DNA of 10,966 nucleotides from Chitinophagaceae bacterium (GTDB lineage Bacteria; Bacteroidota; Bacteroidia; Chitinophagales; Chitinophagaceae), in assembly GCA_025963615.1 (NCBI GenBank), contig JAOQAL010000010.1:1-10966 (forward strand), given 5' to 3'. A program made the position numbers and the translations under genes. This document shows, in pieces, positions 1 to 5,849 of this stretch (position 1 is its first letter; every line of letters begins with the position of its first letter). Under the pieces are notes generated by a model. The model saw only the letters and a list, made by a program, of their open reading frames with translations. It was not told the origin of the DNA and searched no databases.

Positions 1-420
1 TTTGATGACTTCATATTGTAATCCAGACGCTGTGGTTTTTACCTCCGGTCTTTTCTTATTTTCCTGCAGGAATTTCTCGCCAGTAGCAATGACATCTTTT
101 GATTTTTCCTGCTGGATTTTATTGATATATCCCATAACAGCGCTATTGCATTGTGCATCATCAAGCGCCACCTGTTTATTGTTCATTACATCTTCGATCG
201 CCTTTGCAACAATGGCCGAGTTGATCTTTGTAATGCCTTGTTGTTTCATAAATTTAGCTTCGCTGAGGCCGATGGCATAACTGGCGGAATCAATCATGTT
301 TTTTAAAACGGTTGTTTTTGTAACAGGCTTTACCGGGGGTTTGGCTGCCGGTTTATGCTGCGCCTGCACAGAAAGGGTTACCATGAATGTGGCAAGGGAT
401 ACGAAAATAATCTTTTTCAT
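1..420 (-). CDS. Exported FKBP-type peptidyl-prolyl isomerase, N-terminal part
   Basis: Partial gene: it starts at ATG 420-418 and reads open for 140 codons to the window edge, so the catalytic C-terminal half lies outside. Residues 1-22 form a signal peptide (MKK, hydrophobic core, ending in VQAQ), so the product should be exported to the periplasm or outer membrane. Residues about 42-105 (SYAIGLSEAKFMKQQG onwards) resemble the helical FKBP_N dimerisation domain of FkpA/Mip-like isomerases. The last visible residues, TASGLQYEVIK, match the usual lead-in to the FKBP catalytic domain. Proteins of this kind catalyse proline cis-trans isomerisation and act as folding chaperones. The gene is divergent from the thioesterase gene. 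Function is inferred from the N-terminal domain and the lead-in only, because no active-site residues are in view. Confidence 0.8.
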   Translation of the reverse strand, partial: MKKIIFVSLATFMVTLSVQAQHKPAAKPPVKPVTKTTVLKNMIDSASYAIGLSEAKFMKQQGITKINSAIVAKAIEDVMNNKQVALDDAQCNSAVMGYINKIQQEKSKDVIATGEKFLQENKKRPEVKTTASGLQYEVIK

Positions 421-437
421 TATAGAAATTTAGTCCG

Positions 438-445
438 CAAAAATA
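438..445 (-). promoter_or_regulatory. Bacteroidota -7 box for the FKBP gene
   Basis: On the minus strand the bases read TATTTTTG, matching the Bacteroidota -7 consensus TAnnTTTG. The box lies 17 bases upstream of the FKBP ATG. No convincing -33 TTG sits at the usual spacing. The facing plus-strand start of the thioesterase gene has only a weaker TAATTTCG at 481-488. Confidence 0.45.
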
Positions 446-503
446 ACGGATAACTGATAATTCTATTGCCTCCAATCCTTTAATTTCGTTTTCTTTACCG
501 CTT

Positions 504-941
504 ATGGACGGATATAAAATTGATATTCAGCTGCGCTGGGCGGATCTTGATCCGAATTTTCATTTACGTCATTCAGTTTACTATGATTGGGGTGCCCTAT
601 GCCGTGTTGATTTTTTGGATAAATATGACCTGAATGCAACGGCCATGCAACAGCTCCAGATCGGACCTGTTTTATTCCGGGAAGAATGTGTTTTTAAAAA
701 GGAAATCCGTTCCGGCGATAAAATAACGATTGACTTAAAACTATTAAAATCCAGAAGGGATTATTCCCGCTGGAGTATTCAACATAGCATCCGTAAGAAT
801 GGTGAAACGATAGCGGCTGTTTTAACAGTCGACGGAGCCTGGATCAATACAGCTGAACGGAAGTTGGCAGTTCCTCCTGCTGATGTCGAAAAGGCTTTTA
901 GCGCAATGCCGGTGGACGAAAATTTTCAATGGACAGGTTGA
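504..941 (+). CDS. Hot-dog fold acyl-CoA thioesterase (4HBT/YbgC-like)
   Basis: A 145-residue protein of typical length for a single-domain 4HBT/YbgC-like thioesterase. Residues 11-26 (RWADLDPNFHLRHSVY) correspond to the family's N-terminal active-site segment, DxDxxxHvnnxxY in relatives; D16 is the likely catalytic acid and H20 is the conserved histidine. The segment RVDFL that follows and the later strand pattern (RSGDKITIDLKL, SRWSIQHSIRKNG, AAVLTVDGAWIN) fit the hot-dog sheet. Such enzymes hydrolyse acyl-CoA or acyl-ACP thioesters in the cytoplasm; the acyl substrate cannot be told from sequence. There is no signal peptide. The last 16 bases overlap the convergent nuclease gene. Possible promoter: TAATTTCG at 481-488, one base off the -7 consensus. 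The alternative is a non-catalytic hot-dog protein, but the retained acid argues against that. Confidence 0.78.
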   Translation: MDGYKIDIQLRWADLDPNFHLRHSVYYDWGALCRVDFLDKYDLNATAMQQLQIGPVLFREECVFKKEIRSGDKITIDLKLLKSRRDYSRWSIQHSIRKNGETIAAVLTVDGAWINTAERKLAVPPADVEKAFSAMPVDENFQWTG

Positions 942-2314
942 TTAGGCGCTTCAAGCATCATCACATTGGAAGGATTTTTTGCTACATAGCCTGCTAACAG
1001 ATTTCTGACATAACTATTTTCTTTATAGGGCTTGATAAAATCCTTAACGGCAACCGGATCTGTAATTTGAATGCCTTCCGGCAAATAACCCATGCCGGAC
1101 AATTTCCCTTTTTCAACTAAAATGATGGATTGATCACTTGCTCCGGTTCCTTTGTCAAAAATTATATAAGAAGGCTGTTTGTCCAATGATTGAATGGCTT
1201 CTGCAACCCGTTGATTATAAGTTGCGGGAGATTCCCTACGTTCACAGGCACCTTTGCAATGTTCGTCCTGTAAACCAGTGCAGGCGGCATCGCCGGTTTG
1301 CATAAAGCAAAGTTTTGGACAAAGCTGAAATTCTGCAATTAGTTTTCTCATGATGGCATGGCCATCAACCAGGTAGTGAAAAGTATATACCGGTGTGAGA
1401 TATCTTTTATTTTTTTCAATACACAGTCTTTTGTAACCATTTTGATCTTCAAACCTAAAAATACCATACACATCCTCCCATCTCTTTTGTGACTGGTTAA
1501 AAATGGGCCATAATTTTTTTATTTCAGACGATTCCATAATGCTGGCCATTAATTCTGTACCACAACTTTCATAACTGATGGAATGAATATGCCGCATGAA
1601 ATTTTGTTTTTGCCGGCCTTCCGAGTTATTACTAAAATGACTGTTTACGCGATACCGTATGTTTTTCGCCTTACCGACATATATAATTTTTCCTTTTTCG
1701 TTATGAAAATAATAAACGCCCGGTGTATAAGGCAATTTGTCAAAATCTGATTTTGGAACATTCGGTGGCAGCGCCTGCTCTTTTGAATTGCGTTGTAAGC
1801 TTTTTAGAATAAAATTTTCTTTATCGCTTGCCAGCAGCAATTGAAATAGTTTAACGGTAGCTTCTGCATCACCTCCTGCACGGTGCCGCTCATGGATAGG
1901 TATGTCCAAAGAATGACATAGATTGCCTAAACTGTACGACACTTCGCCAGGAATAATTTTCCGGCTTAACCGTACCGTGCATAATTTTCTGCAGTTTAAA
2001 TCAAATCCACAGGCTGTCAGGTGGCCCTTTACAAAAGAATAATCGAAGTTTACGCTATGAGCGATAAAGATTTTATCGCTCAGGATCGTGTAAATATTTT
2101 CTGCAACGTCTTCAAATTTAGGTGCCTGTTCTACCATCTCATCGGTAATTCCCGTCATCGCTTGTATATATCGTGGAATAGATTGGCAGGGATTGATGAG
2201 TGTTTCAAATTTTTCAATAACTTTTTCTCCGTCAAAAACACGGATGGAAATTTCTGTTATGCCATTGGCAGCAGAATAAGATCCTGTAGTTTCTATGTCA
2301 ACAATAGCGTACAT
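926..2314 (-). CDS. DnaQ-like exonuclease fused to UvrC/Cho-like GIY-YIG nuclease
   Basis: A 462-residue two-nuclease fusion. Residues 1-160 are a DEDDh 3'-5' exonuclease as in the DNA polymerase III epsilon subunit: Exo I D6-x-E8 (DIETTG), Exo II D91 (AHSVNFDYSF), Exo III H144 and D149 (HRAGGDAE). Residues 195-275 are a GIY-YIG endonuclease like the UvrC N-terminus and Cho: G199-V-Y201, Y212-V-G214, R222, and metal-binding E261 before IKKLWPIFN. Residues 332-357 hold a cysteine cluster (C332, C336, C345, C353, C357) whose last three are spaced C-x7-C-x3-C. That resembles the UvrC cysteine region reported to bind an Fe-S cluster. The rest of the C-terminus is unassigned, and no HhH region or RNase H-like UvrC C-terminal nuclease is evident. 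The likely role is cytoplasmic DNA repair, with incision near a lesion followed by trimming. This architecture is known in Bacteroidota and actinobacteria, but its substrate is not readable here. It is divergent from rlmK with a 41-bp gap. Confidence 0.88.
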   Translation of the reverse strand: MYAIVDIETTGSYSAANGITEISIRVFDGEKVIEKFETLINPCQSIPRYIQAMTGITDEMVEQAPKFEDVAENIYTILSDKIFIAHSVNFDYSFVKGHLTACGFDLNCRKLCTVRLSRKIIPGEVSYSLGNLCHSLDIPIHERHRAGGDAEATVKLFQLLLASDKENFILKSLQRNSKEQALPPNVPKSDFDKLPYTPGVYYFHNEKGKIIYVGKAKNIRYRVNSHFSNNSEGRQKQNFMRHIHSISYESCGTELMASIMESSEIKKLWPIFNQSQKRWEDVYGIFRFEDQNGYKRLCIEKNKRYLTPVYTFHYLVDGHAIMRKLIAEFQLCPKLCFMQTGDAACTGLQDEHCKGACERRESPATYNQRVAEAIQSLDKQPSYIIFDKGTGASDQSIILVEKGKLSGMGYLPEGIQITDPVAVKDFIKPYKENSYVRNLLAGYVAKNPSNVMMLEAPNQPVH

Positions 2315-2328
2315 ACCTGCGGGACTGC

Positions 2329-2336
2329 TAATTTCG
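2329..2336 (+). promoter_or_regulatory. Possible -7 box for the rlmK-like gene
   Basis: TAATTTCG, one mismatch from TAnnTTTG, sits 19 bases before the ATG at 2356 in the 41-bp divergent gap. The same variant octamer occurs before the thioesterase gene (481-488). No -33 TTG is visible at the right distance, so this is tentative. Confidence 0.25.
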
Positions 2337-2355
2337 TGAAAATTTATAACCCCGC

Positions 2356-3303
2356 ATGGCGGAAGACAAAATTAATATGTTCAGAAACCGGCTCACCAGG
2401 ATGTTTAGGCATACCGGAAGGCAGGCAAAGCGGGCAGGAGTAAGTTGTTACAGGGTATATGACCACGATCTTCCGGAATTTCCATTTTGTATAGAATTTT
2501 ACGGGAGTAACCTGTATGTGGCAGAATACCGGCGCCGTCATGGAATGACTGATGAAGAACATGATGACTGGATGCGGCAAAGCCTTAAAGTGATCAGTGA
2601 AGTATTGCAGGTGCCTGAAAAAAATATATACCTCAAACTTCGTCAGCGAAAAGCGGGACGGACGGGTCAATACCAGAAACTCGATCAGGTAGTACAGGAA
2701 TTTGTTGTTGATGAAAATGGCTTAAGCTTTCTGGTTAATCTTGGTGATTATCTTGATACCGGGTTGTTTTTGGATCATCGTATTACAAGGCAACTGATAA
2801 GAGAACAAAGTGGAGGGAAAAAAGTATTAAACCTGTTTGCCTATACGGGGTCTTTTTCGGTATATGCAGCCGCAGGAGGAGCAGCTGAGGTAGTTACAGT
2901 TGATCTGTCAAAAACCTACCTGGATTGGGCTGAGAGAAATATGAAACTCAATGAATTTGAAGACCAGGAAAAATTTAAATTTCATCAGGCAGATGTAAAA
3001 CAATACCTGAAGAAAATTCCCGCCGGTTATTACGACTTGGTTGTGATGGATCCTCCCACCTTCAGTAATAGTAAGCGCATGGAGGATTTCCTGGATATTC
3101 AAAGAGATCATGCTGAACTGGTCAATGATTGCCTGGCGGCATTAAAACCGGGCGGAGTTCTTTATTTCAGCACCAACTTCCGGAAATTTGTTTTGGACAA
3201 AGAAAAAATAAGCACCCCGGATATAAAAGATATTACAAAAGCAACTACGGCCTTTGATTTTGCAGGTAAATTGTTCCGCTGCTGTTTTAAAATCTGCAAA
3301 TAA
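2356..3303 (+). CDS. rlmK: RlmK-type 23S rRNA guanine-N7 methyltransferase, free-standing
   Basis: A 315-residue class I SAM methyltransferase that matches, in my reading, the C-terminal (RlmK) half of the enterobacterial fusion RlmKL. Markers in order are MFRNRL (8-13), CYRVYDHDLPEF (31-42), KLRQRKAG, NLGDYLDTGLFLDHR, SAM motif I NLFAYTGSFSV (159-169), acidic VDLSKTYLDWAERN, and motif IV with the unusually long DPPTFSNSKRMED (from D232). The C-terminus (FDFAGKLFRCCFKICK) looks complete. In E. coli the RlmK domain makes m7G2069 in 23S rRNA. The N-terminal THUMP/RlmL half, which makes m2G2445, is absent here, so that activity would need a separate gene. It acts in the cytoplasm on the large-subunit rRNA. 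The start could instead be the ATG at 2377 (residue 8), where homology begins; there is no clear Shine-Dalgarno at either. RlmI-like specificity is less likely because no PUA domain is seen. Confidence 0.85.
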   Translation: MAEDKINMFRNRLTRMFRHTGRQAKRAGVSCYRVYDHDLPEFPFCIEFYGSNLYVAEYRRRHGMTDEEHDDWMRQSLKVISEVLQVPEKNIYLKLRQRKAGRTGQYQKLDQVVQEFVVDENGLSFLVNLGDYLDTGLFLDHRITRQLIREQSGGKKVLNLFAYTGSFSVYAAAGGAAEVVTVDLSKTYLDWAERNMKLNEFEDQEKFKFHQADVKQYLKKIPAGYYDLVVMDPPTFSNSKRMEDFLDIQRDHAELVNDCLAALKPGGVLYFSTNFRKFVLDKEKISTPDIKDITKATTAFDFAGKLFRCCFKICK

Positions 3304-3308
3304 AAAAA

Positions 3309-3449
3309 GAGGCTGTCTCAATAGTGTAGTTATAAAATAAACCCGCAGAGATCTTGAGAAAGTAAAGACTGGTTCTTAACATTTCATCTCTTTGCGTTCA
3401 TTGCATTCTTTGCGCCCGTTGCGCGAAATATTTCTTTTGAGACAGCCTC
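3309..3449. repeat. 141-bp intergenic element with 13-bp inverted ends; possible bidirectional terminator
   Basis: Perfect inverted arms GAGGCTGTCTCAA (3309-3321) and TTGAGACAGCCTC (3437-3449) bound an AT-rich core. The core contains two TCTTTGCG words (3388-3395 and 3407-3414) within a CTTTGCG/TTGCGCG-rich stretch (3388-3426). It fills most of the 164-bp gap between two convergent genes, and the left arm follows a run of seven A's just past the rlmK stop. I recall similar GAGGCTGTCTCA...TGAGACAGCCTC elements scattered between genes in Bacteroidota genomes, but could not check. It could be a non-coding repeat element (MITE-like), a long terminator hairpin, or both. No transposase or open frame lies inside. 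Confidence 0.6.
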
Positions 3450-3467
3450 CTGAGACAAGGAATAAAA

Positions 3468-4397
3468 TTATAGCGTTTTTAAAACATCATTCATGTTTCT
3501 TACGGCAGCTGCACTCTTATTAAATTCAGCCTGTTCTGCTTCGTTCAACCCAAAGTCCAGAATTTTTTCCCAGCCACTCCTTCCCAAAATAACAGGAACA
3601 CCCAGGCAAATATCTTTTTGTCCATATTCACCTTCCAGTTTTACGCAACAGGTAAATAATTTCTTTTCATCACGAACTATACTCTCTACCATGGCAGCGC
3701 CGGCAGCTCCGGGTGCATACCAGGCGGAAGTGCCAATCAACTTCGTCAGTGTAGCGCCACCAACCATCGTATCTGCAACTATTTTCTTTTGTTGATCTTC
3801 CGTTAAAAATTTTGTAACCGGAACAGAATTCCAGGTTGCCAGGCGGATCAGGGGAATCATCGTGGTATCACCATGACCACCTACCACCACAGCATTCAGG
3901 TCGGCCGGGCTGCATCCCAGATGCTGGCTCAATTGATATCTGAAACGGGCACTGTCTAATGCACCGCCCATGCCGATAATTCTGTTCTTAGGCAAACCAG
4001 TTGCTGTCAACGCGAGGTAAGTCATTGTATCCATCGGGTTACTAATGATAATTATGATCGCGTCGGGAGAATGTTTTAGAATATTTTCAGCTACCCCTTT
4101 TACAATGCCGGCATTTACGCCAATTAATTCTTCTCTTGTCATACCGGGTTTGCGTGGCAAACCAGAGGTAATAACGACCACATCACTACCAGCGGTTTTT
4201 GCATAATCATTGGTAGAACCCACAATCTTTGTATCAAAGCCAAGCAATGCCGCACCCTGCATCATATCCTGTGCTTTGCCTTCCGCAATGCCTTCTTTAA
4301 TGTCTAATAAAACCAATTCAGTTGCCAGTTCTTTCCTGGCAATATTGTCGGCACAGGTCGCTCCAACAGCTCCGGCACCTACTACAGTCACTTTCAT
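3468..4397 (-). CDS. mdh: NAD-dependent malate dehydrogenase
   Basis: A 309-residue member of the lactate/malate dehydrogenase superfamily, of the LDH-like (MDH III) type. It interconverts malate and oxaloacetate with NAD in the TCA cycle, in the cytoplasm. The Rossmann glycine motif is G7-A-G9-A-V-G12, and D32 ending LVLLD points to NAD rather than NADP. The substrate loop SGLPRKPGMTREEL carries R82 and R88; arginine at the first of these (LDH has glutamine) marks malate specificity. N120 (ISNPMD), D148/R151 (LDSARFR) and the catalytic H175 (GGHGDT) are all present. Length and ends look complete. The gene is convergent with rlmK across the inverted-repeat element. It has its own good -7 box upstream, so it is probably transcribed apart from the thioredoxin-like gene 94 bp upstream on the same strand. 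Confidence 0.96.
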   Translation of the reverse strand: MKVTVVGAGAVGATCADNIARKELATELVLLDIKEGIAEGKAQDMMQGAALLGFDTKIVGSTNDYAKTAGSDVVVITSGLPRKPGMTREELIGVNAGIVKGVAENILKHSPDAIIIIISNPMDTMTYLALTATGLPKNRIIGMGGALDSARFRYQLSQHLGCSPADLNAVVVGGHGDTTMIPLIRLATWNSVPVTKFLTEDQQKKIVADTMVGGATLTKLIGTSAWYAPGAAGAAMVESIVRDEKKLFTCCVKLEGEYGQKDICLGVPVILGRSGWEKILDFGLNEAEQAEFNKSAAAVRNMNDVLKTL

Positions 4398-4435
4398 GAA
4401 ATGTTATTTATCGAATGAAGAAATTATTTGCCGGG

Positions 4436-4443
4436 CAAAGATA
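4436..4443 (-). promoter_or_regulatory. -7 box of the mdh promoter
   Basis: On the minus strand the bases read TATCTTTG, an exact TAnnTTTG match. It lies 38 bases before the mdh ATG, giving a leader of roughly 33 bases. The same octamer serves efp at 5784-5791. No clear -33 TTG is seen at the standard distance. Confidence 0.5.
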
Positions 4444-4491
4444 GAGGGAAGTTGCCGGTCTGACGATCTCCGGTTGACCGGATGCCCAAAA

Positions 4492-4995
4492 TTATTTATT
4501 AAATTCCTTCAGTATTTTCTCAATAGGAAAGGAACCTTCATGAACGGAAATCAATTTCTGTTTTTTATCATACAAAGCCAGGAACGGGAGATTATGAATA
4601 TAATAAAACGAAGGAAGTGTAAAATGTTCATCGCGGCCCATGGTGATATTCGGGAAGTCTTTCAGTTTATATTCTTTGTAAAAATCTTTCATCTTGCCGA
4701 AGGGCTCGGGAGTCGTCATTACAATCTGTATCTTTTTAAACTTATCAATATTCTCCGTAATTGCTTTTGTTTCATGCTGGCAATGCTCACAGCCAGGATT
4801 GAAAATCATAATCAGGACGGGTCGGTTTTTCTTTAGGTTATCCTTGGTAAAATAGGTGACGCTGTCAATCGCTAATAATTTTAAAGGGGGTACCGTGGGG
4901 AAACGCAGATAAGGTGGAGCGGGTAACGAATCCTTTTGTGACCGGGCACTTAATCCGATTATGAGAATTGCCAGCAGGCTGAATAACTTCTTCAT
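4492..4995 (-). CDS. Exported thioredoxin-fold (TlpA/redoxin-like) protein
   Basis: A 167-residue protein from the ATG at 4995. Residues 1-20 are a signal peptide (MKKLFSLLAILIIGLSARSQ), so the product is sent across the inner membrane. Residues about 45-165 fit a thioredoxin fold: strand RPVLIMIFNP, active site C69-E-H-C72, and the expected cis-proline at P137 (HNLPFLALYD). The CEHC motif is of the kind seen in Bacteroidota periplasmic TlpA-like proteins and implies thiol-disulfide exchange with an unknown partner. An in-frame TTG at 5010 would lengthen it by five residues. I prefer ATG 4995 because the signal peptide begins there and the TTG falls inside the likely -7 box. The neighbours (mdh downstream, broken blaI divergent) do not indicate a pathway. 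Confidence 0.82.
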   Translation of the reverse strand: MKKLFSLLAILIIGLSARSQKDSLPAPPYLRFPTVPPLKLLAIDSVTYFTKDNLKKNRPVLIMIFNPGCEHCQHETKAITENIDKFKKIQIVMTTPEPFGKMKDFYKEYKLKDFPNITMGRDEHFTLPSFYYIHNLPFLALYDKKQKLISVHEGSFPIEKILKEFNK

Positions 4996-5007
4996 CACAT
5001 TTTTTTT

Positions 5008-5015
5008 CAAAAATA
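5008..5015 (-). promoter_or_regulatory. -7 box for the thioredoxin-like gene
   Basis: Minus-strand TATTTTTG matches TAnnTTTG, the same octamer as before the FKBP gene. It ends 12 bases before ATG 4995, implying a very short leader. It overlaps the alternative TTG codon at 5010-5008, which argues against that codon being the start. Confidence 0.4.
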
Positions 5016-5057
5016 AGCACTAATCATTCTAAAGAAAATACAAAAAACTGGAAGTTC

Positions 5058-5090
5058 TACGAAAAGTCGTATGGTTACGAAAAATTCGTA
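5058..5090. promoter_or_regulatory. Two dyad operators of BlaI/MecI type
   Basis: Two adjacent palindromes lie just before the broken blaI start at 5094. They are TACGA-N4-TCGTA at 5058-5071 and TACGAA-N3-TTCGTA at 5076-5090, with centres 18.5 bp apart. BlaI/MecI-family repressors bind short dyads in their own promoters, so these are the likely autoregulatory sites. They also lie 63-95 bp upstream of the divergent thioredoxin-like start and could have influenced it. The dyads are seen directly; binding is inferred. Confidence 0.6.
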
Positions 5091-5093
5091 GAT

Positions 5094-5393
5094 ATGCCGG
5101 AAAAATTGACACCCCAGGAAGAAGAAGCCTTGCAGGCGGTTTTTAAAACCGGCGAAGCCAATATAAAGATGATTATAGAAAATATTCATAAATCCTCTGA
5201 CCTATACAACAGTAGCATCCACCATTCAAAATTTTGAGAAAAAGGTTTTGTCCATAGCAGGATGGCGGGCAATGCATACTTATATAAAGCCGCCATGACC
5301 GAAGAAGAGTTCAAGAAGAAATACATGCATAGTGTGGTAAAAAACTATTTCGACAATTCCTATAAAGAGCTGGTGAATATCTTTGCAGAGTAG
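5094..5393 (+). pseudogene. Broken BlaI/MecI/CopY-family repressor gene
   Basis: Three pieces in shifting frames together spell a BlaI-family winged-helix repressor. From ATG 5094 the first reads MPEKLTPQEEEALQ and on to IIENIHKSSD (to 5201). From 5203 a second frame reads YTTVASTIQNFEKK (to 5244). From 5244 the first frame resumes with GFVHSRMAGNAYLYK, then VVKNYFDNSYKELVNIFAE, and TAG at 5391. The order matches family members: LTPQEEE start, YTTVxST recognition helix, EKKGFV wing, VVKNYFDNSYKELV dimerisation helix. Two frameshifts (two bases missing or one extra near 5202, one base missing near 5244) disable it. It is about 20 residues shorter than usual at the C-terminus, and homology stops where the direct repeat begins (5398). 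No BlaR1/M56 partner gene follows. Sequencing error could explain one indel, less easily two plus the truncation. Confidence 0.85.
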
Positions 5394-5397
5394 AAAG

Positions 5398-5524
5398 TCG
5401 AAAAGGAAAACGCCGTTAGAAAATATGGTGATAATTGCTGACTCTACGTCATCAGGACCTATAGTTCAGTAACTTTCATCAGTCTCGCAGCTTGCAGCTC
5501 GCGGCTCGCAGCTCGCAGCTTGCA
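5398..5524. repeat. 127-bp direct repeat, copy A
   Basis: Identical to copy B (5615-5741) except at three positions (5411, 5423, 5435), at a constant 217-bp offset. It begins five bases after the TAG that ends the blaI remnant and ends in a 7-bp tandem array (5486-5524). All three differences fall at third positions of one reading frame (EKENAVRKYGDN), hinting that the left part descends from coding sequence. Confidence 0.9.
5486..5524. repeat. Heptamer tandem array in copy A
   Basis: Five units of [CT]GC[AG]GCT (CGCAGCT, TGCAGCT, CGCGGCT, CGCAGCT, CGCAGCT) plus a partial TGCA. It is much richer in G+C than its surroundings. The units have no spacers, so it is not CRISPR-like. Confidence 0.85.
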
Positions 5525-5559
5525 AAGCAACTATGATGGATCTGCGAATGTTAGGATAA

Positions 5560-5658
5560 AATCCGGATAAAAATTACATTAACTATACCCGCTCCACTTA
5601 TAATGTAATATCCCTCGAAAAGGAAAATGCCGTTAGAAATTATGGTGATAACTGCTGA
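5560..5658 (+). pseudogene. Decayed C-terminal end of an unidentified gene
   Basis: Between the two heptamer arrays one frame reads NPDKNYINYTRSTYNVIS, continuing into copy B as LEKENAVRNYGDNC before TGA at 5656. Past that stop the same frame reads LYVIRTY. A TAA (5557-5559) precedes it, so nothing intact remains. Copy A holds the matching EKENAVRKYGDNC tail in the blaI frame, after its TAG. The pattern ISLEKENAVxxYG followed by YVIRT resembles the IxVLKxxxAxxxYG...GVIxI motif of plug-like domains at the ends of Bacteroidota TonB-linked and M56/BlaR1-type proteins. A lost BlaR1-like partner of the broken blaI would fit, but this is inference from about 30 residues. The stretch also contains a 9-bp inverted repeat (5573-5581 with 5601-5609). 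Confidence 0.35.
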
Positions 5659-5741
5659 CTCTACGTCATCAGGACCTATAGTTCAGTAACTTTCATCAGT
5701 CTCGCAGCTTGCAGCTCGCGGCTCGCAGCTCGCAGCTTGCA
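5615..5741. repeat. 127-bp direct repeat, copy B
   Basis: Second copy of the 5398-5524 repeat, with three mismatches. The gap between the copies is 90 bp. After the shared part, copy B carries one more TGCAGCT heptamer than copy A. It ends about 20 bp before the -33 element of the efp promoter. Confidence 0.9.
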
Positions 5742-5748
5742 GCTTGCA
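5703..5748. repeat. Heptamer tandem array in copy B
   Basis: Six units of [CT]GC[AG]GCT plus a partial TGCA, in the same order as copy A with one extra TGCAGCT. The unit-number difference between otherwise near-identical copies suggests slippage since duplication. Confidence 0.85.
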
Positions 5749-5761
5749 ACTAATCTTGTCT

Positions 5762-5791
5762 TTGCCATGAAAGGCCTTCACCTTATCTTTG
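5762..5791 (+). promoter_or_regulatory. efp promoter (-33 TTG, -7 TATCTTTG)
   Basis: TTG at 5762-5764 (within TTTG) and TATCTTTG at 5784-5791 are separated by 19 bases, matching the Bacteroidota housekeeping sigma pattern. Transcription would start near 5797, giving a leader of about 50 bases. This is the best promoter match in the window. Confidence 0.65.
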
Positions 5792-5849
5792 CCGCCCCTA
5801 TTAATTTCAACGCTTATAGCACGTAGCTATCAGCTCAAAGCTTTACTAA

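Noticed and set aside
926..941. 16-bp convergent overlap of the thioesterase and nuclease genes as a regulatory device
   Set aside because: Short tail-to-tail overlaps are common in compact bacterial genomes and nothing else marks this one.
4210..4836. 208-codon plus-strand open frame
   Set aside because: It runs antisense across the mdh start, the intergenic gap and the thioredoxin-like gene, with composition like a shadow frame and no recognisable domain.
4996..5010. Upstream TTG start adding five residues to the thioredoxin-like protein
   Set aside because: The ATG at 4995 begins a standard signal peptide, and the TTG lies within the likely -7 promoter box.
5007..5189. 60-codon minus-strand open frame
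   Set aside because: It is the antisense of the blaI remnant and operators; the plus-strand family match is far stronger.
5573..5609. 9-bp inverted repeat ATTACATTA/TAATGTAAT as a regulatory hairpin
   Set aside because: It is AT-rich, falls inside a stretch that reads as a degraded coding tail, and has no T-tract or promoter beside it, so chance is as likely.
5486..5748. CRISPR-like array
   Set aside because: The repeats are 7 bp, directly abutting with no spacers, in two short blocks, and there are no cas genes.
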